Numbered from the stretch's first letter, positions 1-8,857 are shown. The stretch: 64,000 bases of DNA from a virus (IMGVR_UViG_3300030419_007368:31632-95631); one strand, 5' to 3'. Notes: generated from the sequence alone by a model not told the origin. Program-made: numbers and translations.

Positions 1-250
1 AATATGGGTCAGTTCTGCCAAACGGCTGTTCAGAGGTGTATTCAGGGCTGAAGCTATCCGACAATTGATCAATATATGCGATAAACTGTATCAAAGGTGG
101 GTTTTTAATATGCACAGGAATAACCTCCAGCAACGTACCGGCTACTGCTGAATCGGAATTTTCAAAATCACCTTTTTTAAACTTCACGTTAGTGAACTTA
201 GTTTTAGTGCCGTTGTATGCGGCGATTTCTGATTGAAAAAACTTTGGCAT
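1..250 (-). CDS. Partial tail/baseplate protein (N-terminal 83 residues; runs off the left edge)
   Basis: An open frame starts at ATG 250-248, after a good ribosome site (AGGAGCAGG), and stays open to base 1, so the C-terminus is outside the window. The translation begins MPKFFQSEIAAYNG and contains IQFIAYIDQLSDSFSP followed by SEQPFGRTDP. A 'hydrophobic strand, then (Y/F)GRTDP' pattern resembles, from memory, small tail or baseplate proteins that follow tape-measure genes in marine myoviruses. It starts 18 bp after the tape-measure stop, so it should be co-transcribed with it. A tube-cap or baseplate-hub role is an inference from position; the fold cannot be assigned from this fragment. Confidence 0.75.
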   Translation of the reverse strand, partial: MPKFFQSEIAAYNGTKTKFTNVKFKKGDFENSDSAVAGTLLEVIPVHIKNPPLIQFIAYIDQLSDSFSPEYTSEQPFGRTDPY

Positions 251-267
251 ATCTACCTGCTCCTATA

Positions 268-2397
268 TTAAGCGTTTGCGCTCCAAACTGCTGTCCTTAT
301 CTTATCGTCAACTACAGCTACAGCTATTTTGCCCATCTTTTGCGCAAATTCCGTGCCATCTACGTTAAGATTTATTGTTGTCGCAACATCACTGACAACT
401 GGCGCTCCGGGAGAGCCCGCACCTCTTGCACCGCGTTCGGCTTCGCCTCTGCCCGCATCTGCTGTTCGAACCTCAGGAAGGCCGGTCCGGCCGGCGAGTT
501 CAAGTTTTCGCATGACAGCAGGAGACTCCAACCTCTTCAAAAGCTTTTTCTGGTCAGCAGAGGTTAAATCGATGCCCATGCTCTTAAGTTGGTCGATGAC
601 TATATCACCAAAAGCTTTTATTCGAGATGCTGCTGATACAATAGGGATGTCGAAAGCCCTAAATATTCCAAGCATTTGAAGCGCGGCAGCTTGAGAATCT
701 TTTGTATTCTTTACTAAGCTGCCGAAGCTATTCGTCACTGCGTTAGCTGCCTGCACAGCAGCGCCGCGGACTTTACCCATGATCTTAAACATACCGCCGG
801 CCATATTCGACAAGCTGGCTTTCATTCGTTCCATCGTATTCATTGAATCATGAATCCTCTTTTTGAGCTTGTCTTGAGACATAGCACTCGTATCCATATT
901 CTTTTTCGCCAGTTCAAAATCTTCTTTACTACCAAAAATCCTTGCTGCTCCTGCGACATCTGTGCCCAGCATGGTAGCGATTATTTTCTTAACACGCCTG
1001 TTGGCGGTTTCAAAACTTATTCCGGAGCGATCCATGGCATCACGCAACATATCAATTTTTTCTGACGGTGTTGCCATGGCGAGATCAGCAGCTGATAAAA
1101 CCGTATCCCCAATAACAGCATTAAAAGTCTGGGCCGCTTCGGCGGCGCCTTTAAACGTGTCTAAACGGTCAGTTATCTTAACAAGGTCGCCTACTTTAGA
1201 ACCAGTAGCCACAGCTTGCGCCTGGAGATTAGCAAAAACTTCTACTGCTTTGTCACCCCACTGGGCAAGATTCCCCATGTTAGCGTTAAAATCTGAAATG
1301 GACTGATTCACGTTAATTCCGAGGCTGTCTGCAACGTTAACCAATTGTTTAACTGATTTAGCTGCAATCTTCGGGGTTTGGCCAAAAACCTTCACAAAGC
1401 CATCTAAAGATTTAGTGGATGTCGGCAAGGCAACCCCTATCTTTTTAAGGCCAGCGACAAGATTGCCAGTAAAAGCTGCAACCTCAGGGTTCATCTTCAC
1501 CCAAGATTGTCGAAAATAACTTACATTGTTAGTCAATGCCTGCATCGCAGCGCTGGCTTCGGGAGCGGTTATGCCAATACCTGCCATGGGGTCTAAACCC
1601 TCTTTCTTAAAGTCCATCAACTGGTCACGAACAGCGTCTAAAGGATCTATAATTGATATGTAAGTCTTTTTAAGCTCCTCAGTCGACAACCCAGTGGCCT
1701 TAACATAATTAAACCAGCCAGACTCCAGAGACTTGAACATAGCTTGCATTTCCAGCCGAAGAGTACCCATTGTAAATTTCGTACCCATCAAGAGGGTCAA
1801 GCCGGCTAGCGAACCTTCGATGTTGTTGAACATCTTCAGCGCCTCTTCGCCAGTAGATGTGATTCCGGTCAGGGCGCCATCGCCAAGCTCTCGCCAGGTT
1901 TTCATATCTTTGAAATCTCTTCGGAAGTTGTTACTTCTATCTTCCGATATCTCTTTTAATCTTTTCGCCGCGGCATCATCACCACCGAGCTGCCTGTCGA
2001 TTTCTTTGTTAAGTTCTTTACGCCACTTAACTATGTTCTTTAATTGCTGTTCCTGATCCTTGAAATGTTTTTTACGAGCTTTCGCCATCTTTTCAAGACG
2101 TTCAATTTGCTCGACATATTCGCTCGTTACTTTTTTTTGTTCATCCGATTCCAAGGCCTTGTATTGAGCGGATTCCTTCAGTTTTTTAAGCTGGTCTTCA
2201 ACCAATTTTTTCTGCTTCTCATAGATGTTTCCTCCACGCTCCAACATCGACAAATAGATTTTCAACTGTGAGATCTGATTTTGTTGCGCAAGGGTAAGAT
2301 CAGTTACGGACTTGTTCTGAGCTTCAATCAGCTCCTTGAGCTTCTCATAAGCTTCAGCCATTTCTTTAATTTGCTCTGGTGTTTGCGGCGCCGCCAT
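268..2397 (-). CDS. Tape measure protein (tail length determinant)
   Basis: This 709-residue protein would sit inside the tail tube and set tail length. Residues 1-150 are strongly alpha-helical, rich in Lys, Glu and Gln, with heptad-like coiled coil. The middle (about 200-560) is Ala/Gly/Met-rich with repeated amphipathic helices and short hydrophobic stretches, typical of tape measure proteins. The C-terminus (about 655-709) changes to a Gly/Ala linker and a small beta segment (TTINLNVDGTEFAQ). The ATG at 2397 follows AGGGAG. The gene has its own ACTATTTAT motif 26 nt upstream and lies just after a terminator, so it probably starts a transcript that continues into the next gene. The family is assigned from composition and from the order sheath-tube-chaperone-tape measure; no catalytic domain is visible. 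Confidence 0.75.
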   Translation of the reverse strand: MAAPQTPEQIKEMAEAYEKLKELIEAQNKSVTDLTLAQQNQISQLKIYLSMLERGGNIYEKQKKLVEDQLKKLKESAQYKALESDEQKKVTSEYVEQIERLEKMAKARKKHFKDQEQQLKNIVKWRKELNKEIDRQLGGDDAAAKRLKEISEDRSNNFRRDFKDMKTWRELGDGALTGITSTGEEALKMFNNIEGSLAGLTLLMGTKFTMGTLRLEMQAMFKSLESGWFNYVKATGLSTEELKKTYISIIDPLDAVRDQLMDFKKEGLDPMAGIGITAPEASAAMQALTNNVSYFRQSWVKMNPEVAAFTGNLVAGLKKIGVALPTSTKSLDGFVKVFGQTPKIAAKSVKQLVNVADSLGINVNQSISDFNANMGNLAQWGDKAVEVFANLQAQAVATGSKVGDLVKITDRLDTFKGAAEAAQTFNAVIGDTVLSAADLAMATPSEKIDMLRDAMDRSGISFETANRRVKKIIATMLGTDVAGAARIFGSKEDFELAKKNMDTSAMSQDKLKKRIHDSMNTMERMKASLSNMAGGMFKIMGKVRGAAVQAANAVTNSFGSLVKNTKDSQAAALQMLGIFRAFDIPIVSAASRIKAFGDIVIDQLKSMGIDLTSADQKKLLKRLESPAVMRKLELAGRTGLPEVRTADAGRGEAERGARGAGSPGAPVVSDVATTINLNVDGTEFAQKMGKIAVAVVDDKIRTAVWSANA

Positions 2398-2423
2398 GTT
2401 GCGTGGTCTCCCTAGTGTGTACT

Positions 2424-2432
2424 ATAAATAGT
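2424..2432 (-). promoter_or_regulatory. ACTATTTAT motif, putative late promoter of the tape-measure unit
   Basis: Minus strand reads AACTATTTATAGT. It lies 26 nt upstream of the tape-measure ATG and directly after a terminator, where a promoter is expected. The same 9-mer occurs upstream of six other genes in this window. Confidence 0.5.
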
Positions 2433-2440
2433 TAGCTGAC

Positions 2441-2470
2441 CAAAAATAAAAACCCTGCGTTAGCAGGGTT
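2441..2470 (-). terminator. Rho-independent terminator after the 63-aa gene
   Basis: Perfect 8-bp stem AACCCTGC/GCAGGGTT with a 4-base loop (2451-2470). On the minus strand it is followed by a U-rich tract (TTTTATTTTTGG overlapping the stem end). It begins only 3 bp after the stop of the 63-aa gene, separating the tube and gp26-like genes from the tape measure. Confidence 0.85.
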
Positions 2471-2472
2471 TA

Positions 2473-2664
2473 TTAAGTTGCGTTTTCGATGGCTTCCCGT
2501 TCTGTATTGAATTGCTCGATTAGCTTATCCAAAAACCACTTCCGAAGACCAACAGGCAAGTTGTAAGCTTCTATAAAGCTCCAACCACCGTGATATTTTA
2601 AGGCAAAAAATTGCTCATAGACGGACTCCATGTATTCATCACCCAGGCCAAAAAAACTCCGCAT
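2473..2664 (-). CDS. Small helical protein overlapping the gp26-like gene; possible tail-assembly chaperone partner
   Basis: Using ATG 2664, the product is 63 residues and begins MRSFFGLGDEYMESV. The frame is open upstream to a GTG/ATG near 2721, but the sequence upstream of residue 1 is poor. A GGGGG stretch lies about 11 bases before ATG 2664; ATG 2631, after the preceding stop, is the other candidate. The protein is helical with aromatic-rich GGWSFIEAYNLPVGLRKWF, a pattern that looks conserved rather than random. It is in the +1 frame relative to the gp26-like gene and overlaps its last 26 bases. The position immediately before the tape measure matches that of lambda gpG/gpT-type chaperones or T4 gp51. 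It may be made separately, as a frameshift extension, or both. Confidence 0.7.
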   Translation of the reverse strand: MRSFFGLGDEYMESVYEQFFALKYHGGWSFIEAYNLPVGLRKWFLDKLIEQFNTEREAIENAT

Positions 2665-3463
2665 TAAGCGGAACCCCCATTTCTTCGCTATGGAAGCAGG
2701 CAGCACATCTAAAAACATCACTTAGATCAATGTTCGGCGCTAGTTCTTTATAAATCTTTCTTAAGTGTCGAGCATCAGCAGCAGGCATAGTATGTACGAA
2801 TTGCCGGATAGAGACAGGATTCGAGTCGCCGTTAACAGATACAATGAACGCGGAAAGAGCACTAGTTATGGGAGCTTCGCTGTCCCCTTCATCAGGTACC
2901 TGATTTGTCGACAATATACCAACTTCAACAGTCATCTGACAAACTGGAAGTTTCAACGAAAACGTCTTCGTGTCATCGTTCAAATGAAGGTCATTTTCTT
3001 TTAAAAAGTCTTCATCAAAACATGCACCCTTAACCTGATCCGTTCTCAAATTAAAAGTAAAAGGCAGGGAGGTGCTACACACTGGACAAGTAATCCTTGT
3101 TTCATATTTTTCGCCATAAGCAGAGATTCTTGCTGCGACCATAATAGCATTTCGATCGCCAACAACAAGAGTTCGCGGATCAATCGCGTTATCAACAAGG
3201 AGGTTCTGTAATAACCTATCCAGCACAATACCTTTCTTGATGAGAGCTGTCGAAGATAATATATCTTCTTCTTTTGCTGTCATGTATTTAATTTCCACCG
3301 TTTCTTGGTTGTGCAGCGGGTGCCCTTCTGGATAGAACAGGCCTCTTGACGGTAGTTCGACAAACTCAGTCGGTACCGTGTACGACAGAGTGTTGTGACT
3401 CTGTGGCGGTGGATCAGTTGGCGCTGGGGATTGACCCCCTAAGCGTTTCTGATTATTTCTCAT
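2639..3463 (-). CDS. T4 gp26-like baseplate hub / tail assembly protein (T4_baseplate family)
   Basis: This 274-residue protein matches the pattern of the T4 baseplate family (Pfam T4_baseplate; T4 gp26). A Pro/Gln-rich N-terminus is followed by VELPSRGLFYPEGHPL (about residues 35-50) and MTAKEEDIL (about 61-69), which are hallmarks of that family. A four-cysteine zinc-ribbon-like arrangement is visible: CPVC near residue 126 and CAAC near residue 253. In T4, gp26 acts in baseplate hub assembly. The gene follows the tail tube and precedes the tape measure, consistent with hub or tape-measure chaperoning. The ATG follows GAGAGG. Its last codons overlap the next small gene and hold the T7 run described separately. 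Confidence 0.75.
   Translation of the reverse strand: MRNNQKRLGGQSPAPTDPPPQSHNTLSYTVPTEFVELPSRGLFYPEGHPLHNQETVEIKYMTAKEEDILSSTALIKKGIVLDRLLQNLLVDNAIDPRTLVVGDRNAIMVAARISAYGEKYETRITCPVCSTSLPFTFNLRTDQVKGACFDEDFLKENDLHLNDDTKTFSLKLPVCQMTVEVGILSTNQVPDEGDSEAPITSALSAFIVSVNGDSNPVSIRQFVHTMPAADARHLRKIYKELAPNIDLSDVFRCAACFHSEEMGVPLNAEFFWPG
2650..2656 (-). other. T7 run, candidate programmed frameshift site
   Basis: On the minus strand the gp26-like gene reads GAG TTT TTT TGG CCT GGG TGA. The seven-T run ends 8 bases before the TGA stop. A -2 (or +1) slip on the run joins the gp26-like frame to the overlapping small gene, giving ...EFF-FGLGDEYM... The run is seen; slippage is inference. Confidence 0.35.
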
Positions 3464-3482
3464 TTATACCTCTCTAAACTTC

Positions 3483-4100
3483 TTAAACCTGGTAACTAGG
3501 GGCTGCGCCCGGGTCGAATGATGTTAGTTTAGCATAGTCATACTTAATTGTTAAATCAATACTAACCAAATCATCAGTATTGTAGTCCAAGTCTCCAAAT
3601 TTTGCACTAGTGATAAATGCGTTGTGGAGGATCCACTCTTCAATGTATTTTGTGGGACCAAGACCGGGAGGCGTTTCACCAGGATTCAGGATCAAATCTA
3701 GATTTCTGCCGCCGCCGTCAAGCTGTTTAATACTAACCTGTCCCAGCGCTGCATGTGCACCGGCTTTTGTAACCCCTGCCAGCAAATCACTTTGTGAACT
3801 TGGTGGCTCGTATCCGGAGCTTAAAAGAGAATTGTAGAAATTGCGGCCCACGTCAGGATTAACAGCATCAATAAAAGAAATGGTTACATCTTGCCACTTA
3901 ACAATGTTGGGAAACTTAAACTCGTGATTCAAAACTCTATGTTGCGTAGAGTCCAAATTATAAGATGGCTTTGAGCACTTGGTCGCCATAAAAGAAAGAC
4001 TATTCCCGCCAGGGGCTGTAGAGCCACCTATCTTAGAGAAGCTAACAATCCATCGAAATTTTCTTTTAGGCTGGAAATTGGGGTTGTTAAAAAACGACAT
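3483..4100 (-). CDS. Tail tube protein (T4 gp19-like)
   Basis: The 205-residue protein would form the inner tail tube through which DNA passes. Family signs are a short basic N-terminus, KFRWIVSF early on, the segment HRVLNHEFKFPNIVKWQDV, and VTISFIDA, with an overall beta-rich tube fold. The region near 150-190 (LHNAFITSAKFGDLDY) matches the 'describes where the increment acts' strand typical of gp19. It is somewhat longer than T4 gp19 (163 residues). The ATG at 4100 follows AGGAG. It lies 43 bp downstream of the sheath gene, the T4 order gp18-gp19. A related motif, ACTATTTAAAT, lies in the gap. Confidence 0.85.
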   Translation of the reverse strand: MSFFNNPNFQPKRKFRWIVSFSKIGGSTAPGGNSLSFMATKCSKPSYNLDSTQHRVLNHEFKFPNIVKWQDVTISFIDAVNPDVGRNFYNSLLSSGYEPPSSQSDLLAGVTKAGAHAALGQVSIKQLDGGGRNLDLILNPGETPPGLGPTKYIEEWILHNAFITSAKFGDLDYNTDDLVSIDLTIKYDYAKLTSFDPGAAPSYQV

Positions 4101-4143
4101 CTACTACGGTCTCCTATCATATTTAAATAGTGGTAAAAATAAT

Positions 4144-7100
4144 TTAGTCATCAAAAGATGCCCCACTTCTGGCAATAATGAAATCTAAAGCGATAAATTC
4201 AATAGCTCTTGCCGGCTTCAAGAAGATCTTGGCATACAAAATATTCCTGTCGATCAAATCCGGGGTTGTAGTGGAGTCATCCAACACAACTCTGAAGTCG
4301 GTCAAGCCTAGCCCAGACTTAACACCGTCAAGGAAAGGAACAACTTCTCCCTTGAAACGGTCCCAAGTTTGTTGCACATTTTGCTCGAAAAGCATTCGTG
4401 ACGCAATTCTGGAAATCTCTTTCTTAACAAATATTAGCAATCTTCGCACGTTAATCCTATCCAGAGCGGAAGGAGTGACCTGCAAGGTTTTTTGACCAAA
4501 GATCACGACGCCTTCTGCAGGAAAGCTGGCGATGGGGTTGATATTGGCGTCATATAGCTTGTCACGCTCCGCAGACGTAAGTCTCTGTCTCACACCGAGA
4601 ACTGGCAAACCGGCCGAACCTTCACTCAACCCACCACGAGTAAACCCTGCCGGGGCGAACCAGACAGCAGATTTTCGCTGAGAACTTGAGAAAGTACCAA
4701 GTGCGACAACAGACGGCGGCACGTATAGCGACGCGTCATTTAAATTATCGCGAACTTTAACAAACGGATAGAACATGCATCCATAACTTGAGTTGACAGC
4801 AAAAGTCTTAAGGTTGGTCACTGCTGTGTCAACGCTTCCAACTCTTGCTGACTCAAGAGTGTTTGTTTCGTGTGCGGGTGTGTAGCCGCCGGCAATATCA
4901 AGAATCGCTAAGGCATCGCCACGATCTTCACATACGTTGAGAATTTGATTATTTAACGTATTTCTGGTCAATCCAGGCACAGTAAGAACATCGAACTCTG
5001 CAAATTCAGCGTCGGAAACCAAATCAACTGCTTTCTTGATACTGTAGTATGCATAGTTAGTGGTTTCATTTTCACTACCCTTAGAAATAAAGTTATTTCG
5101 GAGTGGGTCTTTTTCTGTGATATCAAACCCGTCAGTTCCACCGAACATCGGAACAGTAAATTGGTCATAGCCTCTGCTGAGTACGTAATGGTCGTTTGTC
5201 GCACCACTCACAGCAGTGAAGGAAAGGTCGCTGGCTCTTGAGCCGGAGACCCAAACTGCATGCTTAGCGTCTTCAGGAGACTCTTTCACGTCATCTAGTG
5301 TAAATACCCAAGAATACTGACTTGAACCAGCCACTCGTGCTGTTGGGTCGTGCCCAGCAACTCTGAGCCTGTGCAAATCCAAGTTGGTTGGGTCAAACCT
5401 TCTCGTGCCCTTGAGCACCGACTGATACCCAAAGTAAGCTTGCGAACCTAACACCATGTTTCCTTCTGACGAAGAAACCCGTAGACGAGCAGTTGGAAAT
5501 TCAAATGAAGAAGTCAACGCAAAACGGTTGTTCATCAAGTCTGTCTTGCCCAGCTGCCGAAAGGCGCTCGGGATGCTGGCGCTTGGCAGGCAGTTCGCGC
5601 TTCCGCTACCAACAACCCACGAAGAAATACCGGCGCCGCCGTTATCCGTCACGGTCGTGGCTGTTGAGCCGCTAAGTACCCTGAAAGTTACCGGGACAGT
5701 CGGCCCATATCCTCCATAGGGAAGGAGCGTTTTTTGTCCTGCAAGGCCATCTTTAATCTTTGGGGCAACCTCGACACGAAGAATCTTCGAAACGTTGTCG
5801 TAGTTTCCGTGCTCCACAATTGTTTTATTATCGGAGTTATATTCGTAGTATCTATCTCCAATGGCTTTAGCAATGTAGTTCGTCGAAGTTGGGTCTAGAT
5901 TAAGGCCACTGTATCTTTCCACAATTTGTGGCTTGTTGTCAGAATCCGAGTTTCTTCGCACCACAATAGAAAATGTGCCATATTTGTTGAATTTATCAGT
6001 CGGAGCTTTAATGTCCTGAATAGAAACTTTGTAATCTCTATTCGCGGAGGCGCCGCTATCCAAAGCATGGAACTTAAAGAGCAGCTCTGTGTGCTGAGTC
6101 GGATTGAAATTGGACGTTGTTGTCCCTCTCGTGTCTTGAGAAATAATCCAGCCAGTTTGTGCTGCTGTGGCTTGCTGCCTTTTATCCTGCCAGTCAATTG
6201 CTGAGCCATCGGCTGTGCCTTCTAGTCCAAGAATCACACCCAACATCTCACTGCCATCCGCAACTGCAGAACCAGTGACGGTAAGCTGACTGTTTTCAGA
6301 CAGTTTCAGGTTGGAATCAAAAGTTTCTCCAAGCCAGTAATACTCCAAAGTCGTTGTGTCAGTGTTTACCAAGTCCGCATTCGTTTTTGTTGGATCGGTA
6401 TTGAACACTTTTCTGATATATAAGTCAGATGTTTCGTCGAAGTTAAAAGTGGCTGACTTAAGAACATTAGTGTTTGTCACTCCGTCCTTAACAACTTTAG
6501 CAGTAAATTTGGCTCCGCTATCGCCTTTAATAGGTACGCCGGCGGCGAAAGTCCTGGAGATGCCTTCACGGTCATTGCCTTCCAGCACGACAGCGCCATC
6601 TTGAACATACCAAACAGCAGCTAGCGTTCCAGTTACTGGCCAGTTGTCTCCTTCATTGAAGAGTTGAGTAACCGTAGCGTTGCTCAAGCCCTCGACTATA
6701 GCAGTGTTCCCGAGTGGACCGGGAGACGACTGTGTTAGCTGCAATATAGGGCCGTCTGCAACGGCGGTGATTTTTCCATTATGGCCGCTAGCATGATTGA
6801 TGGATTGTGTAAGTGACTGCGCCACCACAGTAGCGCTGCTGGTGACGGCAAACTGCTGATTCTCATTATCTTGTGTGTCCGCATGACCGGTGTATGTCAC
6901 AGAAGTTCCGTCATATGAAATAAGTGTAAGAGTCTCTCCGTTCGAAGGATTGCCAGTAAAAGTTATTTCGGCAGTAGCGACCGTATTCCCGTAAGAATCC
7001 GGATTGGGAAACACAAACAGTCCATATGCGCCGCCCGCTTCGCCGATATCAACGTTCAAAGTATTGTCAGTAGTCCAGCCGGCCAGCGCAGTACTAACAG

Positions 7101-7437
7101 AAGAGTCTGCGTTTGAAGCGTTTTCACCCAACACCCTATAGACGGTGCATGGGGAGTTGTTGCGCAGCCAAGCTTGAGCCGCGTATGCAGCGTAAGTGGG
7201 CGCGGTTAACTCACCGTTGCGCCAAATATCGCCTTTGGCGTTCCCGGGTGATGGGTATCCGAAGACCTCTACAAATTCTTTAAATGAATTTACTCGCACC
7301 GGTCTGTTCGAAGGGCCTTTTTGGAAACGGCCAATAATCATAGGTCCCATCCGCGCAGGAAGCGCGGGCAGTCCTGATTCATCAATCTCTTCTAGGAAAA
7401 CACCCGGTGAAACAAATTTAAACTTATCAACTGCCAT
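4144..7437 (-). CDS. Tail sheath protein (T4 gp18-like), enlarged
   Basis: The contractile sheath subunit. The N-terminus KFVSPGVFLEEIDES followed by MGPMIIGRFQKGP and a 'FGYPSPGNA' segment is the standard gp18 opening. The C-terminal domain (about residues 980-1097) has RRLLIFVKKEISRIASRMLF and ends with ILYAKIFLKPARAIEFI, the strands that lace neighbouring subunits together. At 1097 residues it is far longer than T4 gp18 (659). The extra length lies mainly in a Thr/Ser/Asn-rich, beta-type region at about 130-640, probably surface-exposed insertion domains. The ATG follows AAGGAG, and an ACTATTTAT motif lies 51 nt upstream, so a separate promoter for this abundant protein is plausible. Confidence 0.9.
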   Translation of the reverse strand: MAVDKFKFVSPGVFLEEIDESGLPALPARMGPMIIGRFQKGPSNRPVRVNSFKEFVEVFGYPSPGNAKGDIWRNGELTAPTYAAYAAQAWLRNNSPCTVYRVLGENASNADSSVSTALAGWTTDNTLNVDIGEAGGAYGLFVFPNPDSYGNTVATAEITFTGNPSNGETLTLISYDGTSVTYTGHADTQDNENQQFAVTSSATVVAQSLTQSINHASGHNGKITAVADGPILQLTQSSPGPLGNTAIVEGLSNATVTQLFNEGDNWPVTGTLAAVWYVQDGAVVLEGNDREGISRTFAAGVPIKGDSGAKFTAKVVKDGVTNTNVLKSATFNFDETSDLYIRKVFNTDPTKTNADLVNTDTTTLEYYWLGETFDSNLKLSENSQLTVTGSAVADGSEMLGVILGLEGTADGSAIDWQDKRQQATAAQTGWIISQDTRGTTTSNFNPTQHTELLFKFHALDSGASANRDYKVSIQDIKAPTDKFNKYGTFSIVVRRNSDSDNKPQIVERYSGLNLDPTSTNYIAKAIGDRYYEYNSDNKTIVEHGNYDNVSKILRVEVAPKIKDGLAGQKTLLPYGGYGPTVPVTFRVLSGSTATTVTDNGGAGISSWVVGSGSANCLPSASIPSAFRQLGKTDLMNNRFALTSSFEFPTARLRVSSSEGNMVLGSQAYFGYQSVLKGTRRFDPTNLDLHRLRVAGHDPTARVAGSSQYSWVFTLDDVKESPEDAKHAVWVSGSRASDLSFTAVSGATNDHYVLSRGYDQFTVPMFGGTDGFDITEKDPLRNNFISKGSENETTNYAYYSIKKAVDLVSDAEFAEFDVLTVPGLTRNTLNNQILNVCEDRGDALAILDIAGGYTPAHETNTLESARVGSVDTAVTNLKTFAVNSSYGCMFYPFVKVRDNLNDASLYVPPSVVALGTFSSSQRKSAVWFAPAGFTRGGLSEGSAGLPVLGVRQRLTSAERDKLYDANINPIASFPAEGVVIFGQKTLQVTPSALDRINVRRLLIFVKKEISRIASRMLFEQNVQQTWDRFKGEVVPFLDGVKSGLGLTDFRVVLDDSTTTPDLIDRNILYAKIFLKPARAIEFIALDFIIARSGASFDD

Positions 7438-7488
7438 ATCTTTTTCGCTCCTTAATCAAAAGCCAGCTACAAACAAACTTTTTCTTTA

Positions 7489-7497
7489 ATAAATAGT
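7489..7497 (-). promoter_or_regulatory. ACTATTTAT motif upstream of the sheath gene
   Basis: Minus strand reads GACTATTTATTAAAG in the 81-bp gap before the sheath gene, 51 nt before its ATG. Confidence 0.45.
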
Positions 7498-7518
7498 CTC
7501 GCTACTCTACAAAGTCCT

Positions 7519-8373
7519 TTAAAATCTAAATTCCCCATCTTCATCTTGCACCACGATTCTTTCTCTAGCGAATCGTATTTGTACTGCGTTTTCATTTCTT
7601 ACAACTCTTGGCTGTTTTTGGTTCTTTCCATCGCCGATAAGATAACCATAAACGTTCAGACCAATACTAGTTTCATACTTCCTCTCGTTGGATTCATAAT
7701 TTGATATATTATTTTCAATAGTATAGTCTTCATCGAAGAATGCCTCATATTCGTTCATATTGTGACTTATAATAATTCTTTTATGCGCGTTCGAAGAGCG
7801 TATAAATGGAGTCAACATGTCGTTCATTTGTTCCTGGTATTCACTCCTTAAGTATATTTTATAAACCACCTCAACGTATATTGGTATTGGAATTGTGTGC
7901 GTTTCATATACGATCTTCTTATTACCTTTTTTTCGATGCATAGGAAAATTTTTCTGACCGTATAGCCGTTTAGCATCTGCATTGGCGAAATTACTCGTTT
8001 TATCTTGGTTAATCACTCTATTTATCACCAATGCTCCGCCTTTAAGGTCACCGACAGGATCAATCATAGCATATGGAATAACCCGGCTTTTATTAGTCTT
8101 TTTTACTGCAGTTCTCTCAACTGTAATCGCTGGAAGTGTCAAGTATCCAATTTTATCGCGATCCAGCGTATCATCTTTGACGTTGTAAGCCCTCTCGGCG
8201 CCTGACCAAATTACAGGGACCTTTTCGAACCCCTTGTTAGTGCTAGTGCTAACATTCATCTGCTCATCAACAAATTTAAACAGAGCAAAATCAATATCTT
8301 CCAAATCTGACTTATATCTTATAGCGTCGCTCATGGTCTCTTCATTGATCGACCCTTCTTTCTTAGGTGCCAT
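7519..8373 (-). CDS. Tail completion / sheath stabilizer protein (T4 gp15-like)
   Basis: A 284-residue protein likely to sit at the head-proximal end of the tail and join it to the neck. The start is placed at ATG 8373 (MAPKKEGSINEE), after GGGAGGG. An upstream TTG-type extension is possible but lacks a ribosome site. Visible gp15-like features are KVPVIWSGAERAY (about 77-90), the strand pair GYLTLPAITVER, the long IPIPIYVEVVYKIYLRSEYQ segment and MLTPFIRSS, all characteristic of tail-terminator folds of this group. The gene overlaps the end of the gp14-like gene by 11 bases and precedes the sheath gene, the same order as T4 13-14-15-18-19. The assignment rests on pattern plus synteny. Confidence 0.65.
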   Translation of the reverse strand: MAPKKEGSINEETMSDAIRYKSDLEDIDFALFKFVDEQMNVSTSTNKGFEKVPVIWSGAERAYNVKDDTLDRDKIGYLTLPAITVERTAVKKTNKSRVIPYAMIDPVGDLKGGALVINRVINQDKTSNFANADAKRLYGQKNFPMHRKKGNKKIVYETHTIPIPIYVEVVYKIYLRSEYQEQMNDMLTPFIRSSNAHKRIIISHNMNEYEAFFDEDYTIENNISNYESNERKYETSIGLNVYGYLIGDGKNQKQPRVVRNENAVQIRFARERIVVQDEDGEFRF

Positions 8374-8857
8374 CGAACAAACCCTCCCGTGCAGCAATAC
8401 ATTCAGCAGATATTTCGATTCTTCGATCGACTTGTCCAAAAAGCTCTTTTGGCTCTTTAAGCATTACAATTTCAAAAAAACTTTCCCCATACAAAAGAAA
8501 ATCACCTTCTCTCACAAATAAATTCTGATCTTCCGTGAGGCGCCTCTTGTGAAAGTGAACAGTTATTTTAGACATCTTGTCAATGCCCCATTTTTCAGTT
8601 TTTGTTTCTTGACCTTGATATTCGACGAGAGCATGCACACGAACAGGAGGCAAAAACGTCTTCACCAGCGCTTCTTTATAAAGTGGGTGGAAATTAGTTC
8701 GCTTCAAGTCTATGGGGTAATAAGCAACAACCTGGCCGATGACCCTTTCAATAAGCTCATCGTTAACTTGCTTAACCAGATCACGTTCTTTTTCTCCAAG
8801 AAAAAGCGGTGGTGGTGGGCTATTGGGCTGCGACCATTTTTTTTCTTCACTAGCCAT
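8363..8857 (-). CDS. Neck / head-completion protein (T4 gp14-like)
   Basis: A 164-residue protein. The start is ATG 8857 (MASEEKKW), with GGGG upstream; the TTG just before it is less likely. Pro-rich SPPPPLFLG follows, then a helix (ERDLVKQVNDELIERV) and a beta-rich domain with YYPIDLKRTNFHPLY, WGIDKMSKITVHFHK and EGDFLLYGESFFEIV. That last stretch ('GDFL.Y....FEI') resembles gp14-type neck proteins of marine T4-like phages. Its place between the gp13-like and gp15-like genes supports a role in closing the filled head and docking the tail. It is shorter than T4 gp14 (256 residues). The function is inferred mainly from synteny. Confidence 0.6.
   Translation of the reverse strand: MASEEKKWSQPNSPPPPLFLGEKERDLVKQVNDELIERVIGQVVAYYPIDLKRTNFHPLYKEALVKTFLPPVRVHALVEYQGQETKTEKWGIDKMSKITVHFHKRRLTEDQNLFVREGDFLLYGESFFEIVMLKEPKELFGQVDRRIEISAECIAAREGLFDGT

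Noticed and set aside
8374-8439. A longer N-terminus for the gp15-like protein
   Set aside because: The extra 22 residues would be read inside the gp14-like gene, with no ribosome site. ATG 8373 has GGGAGGG upstream.
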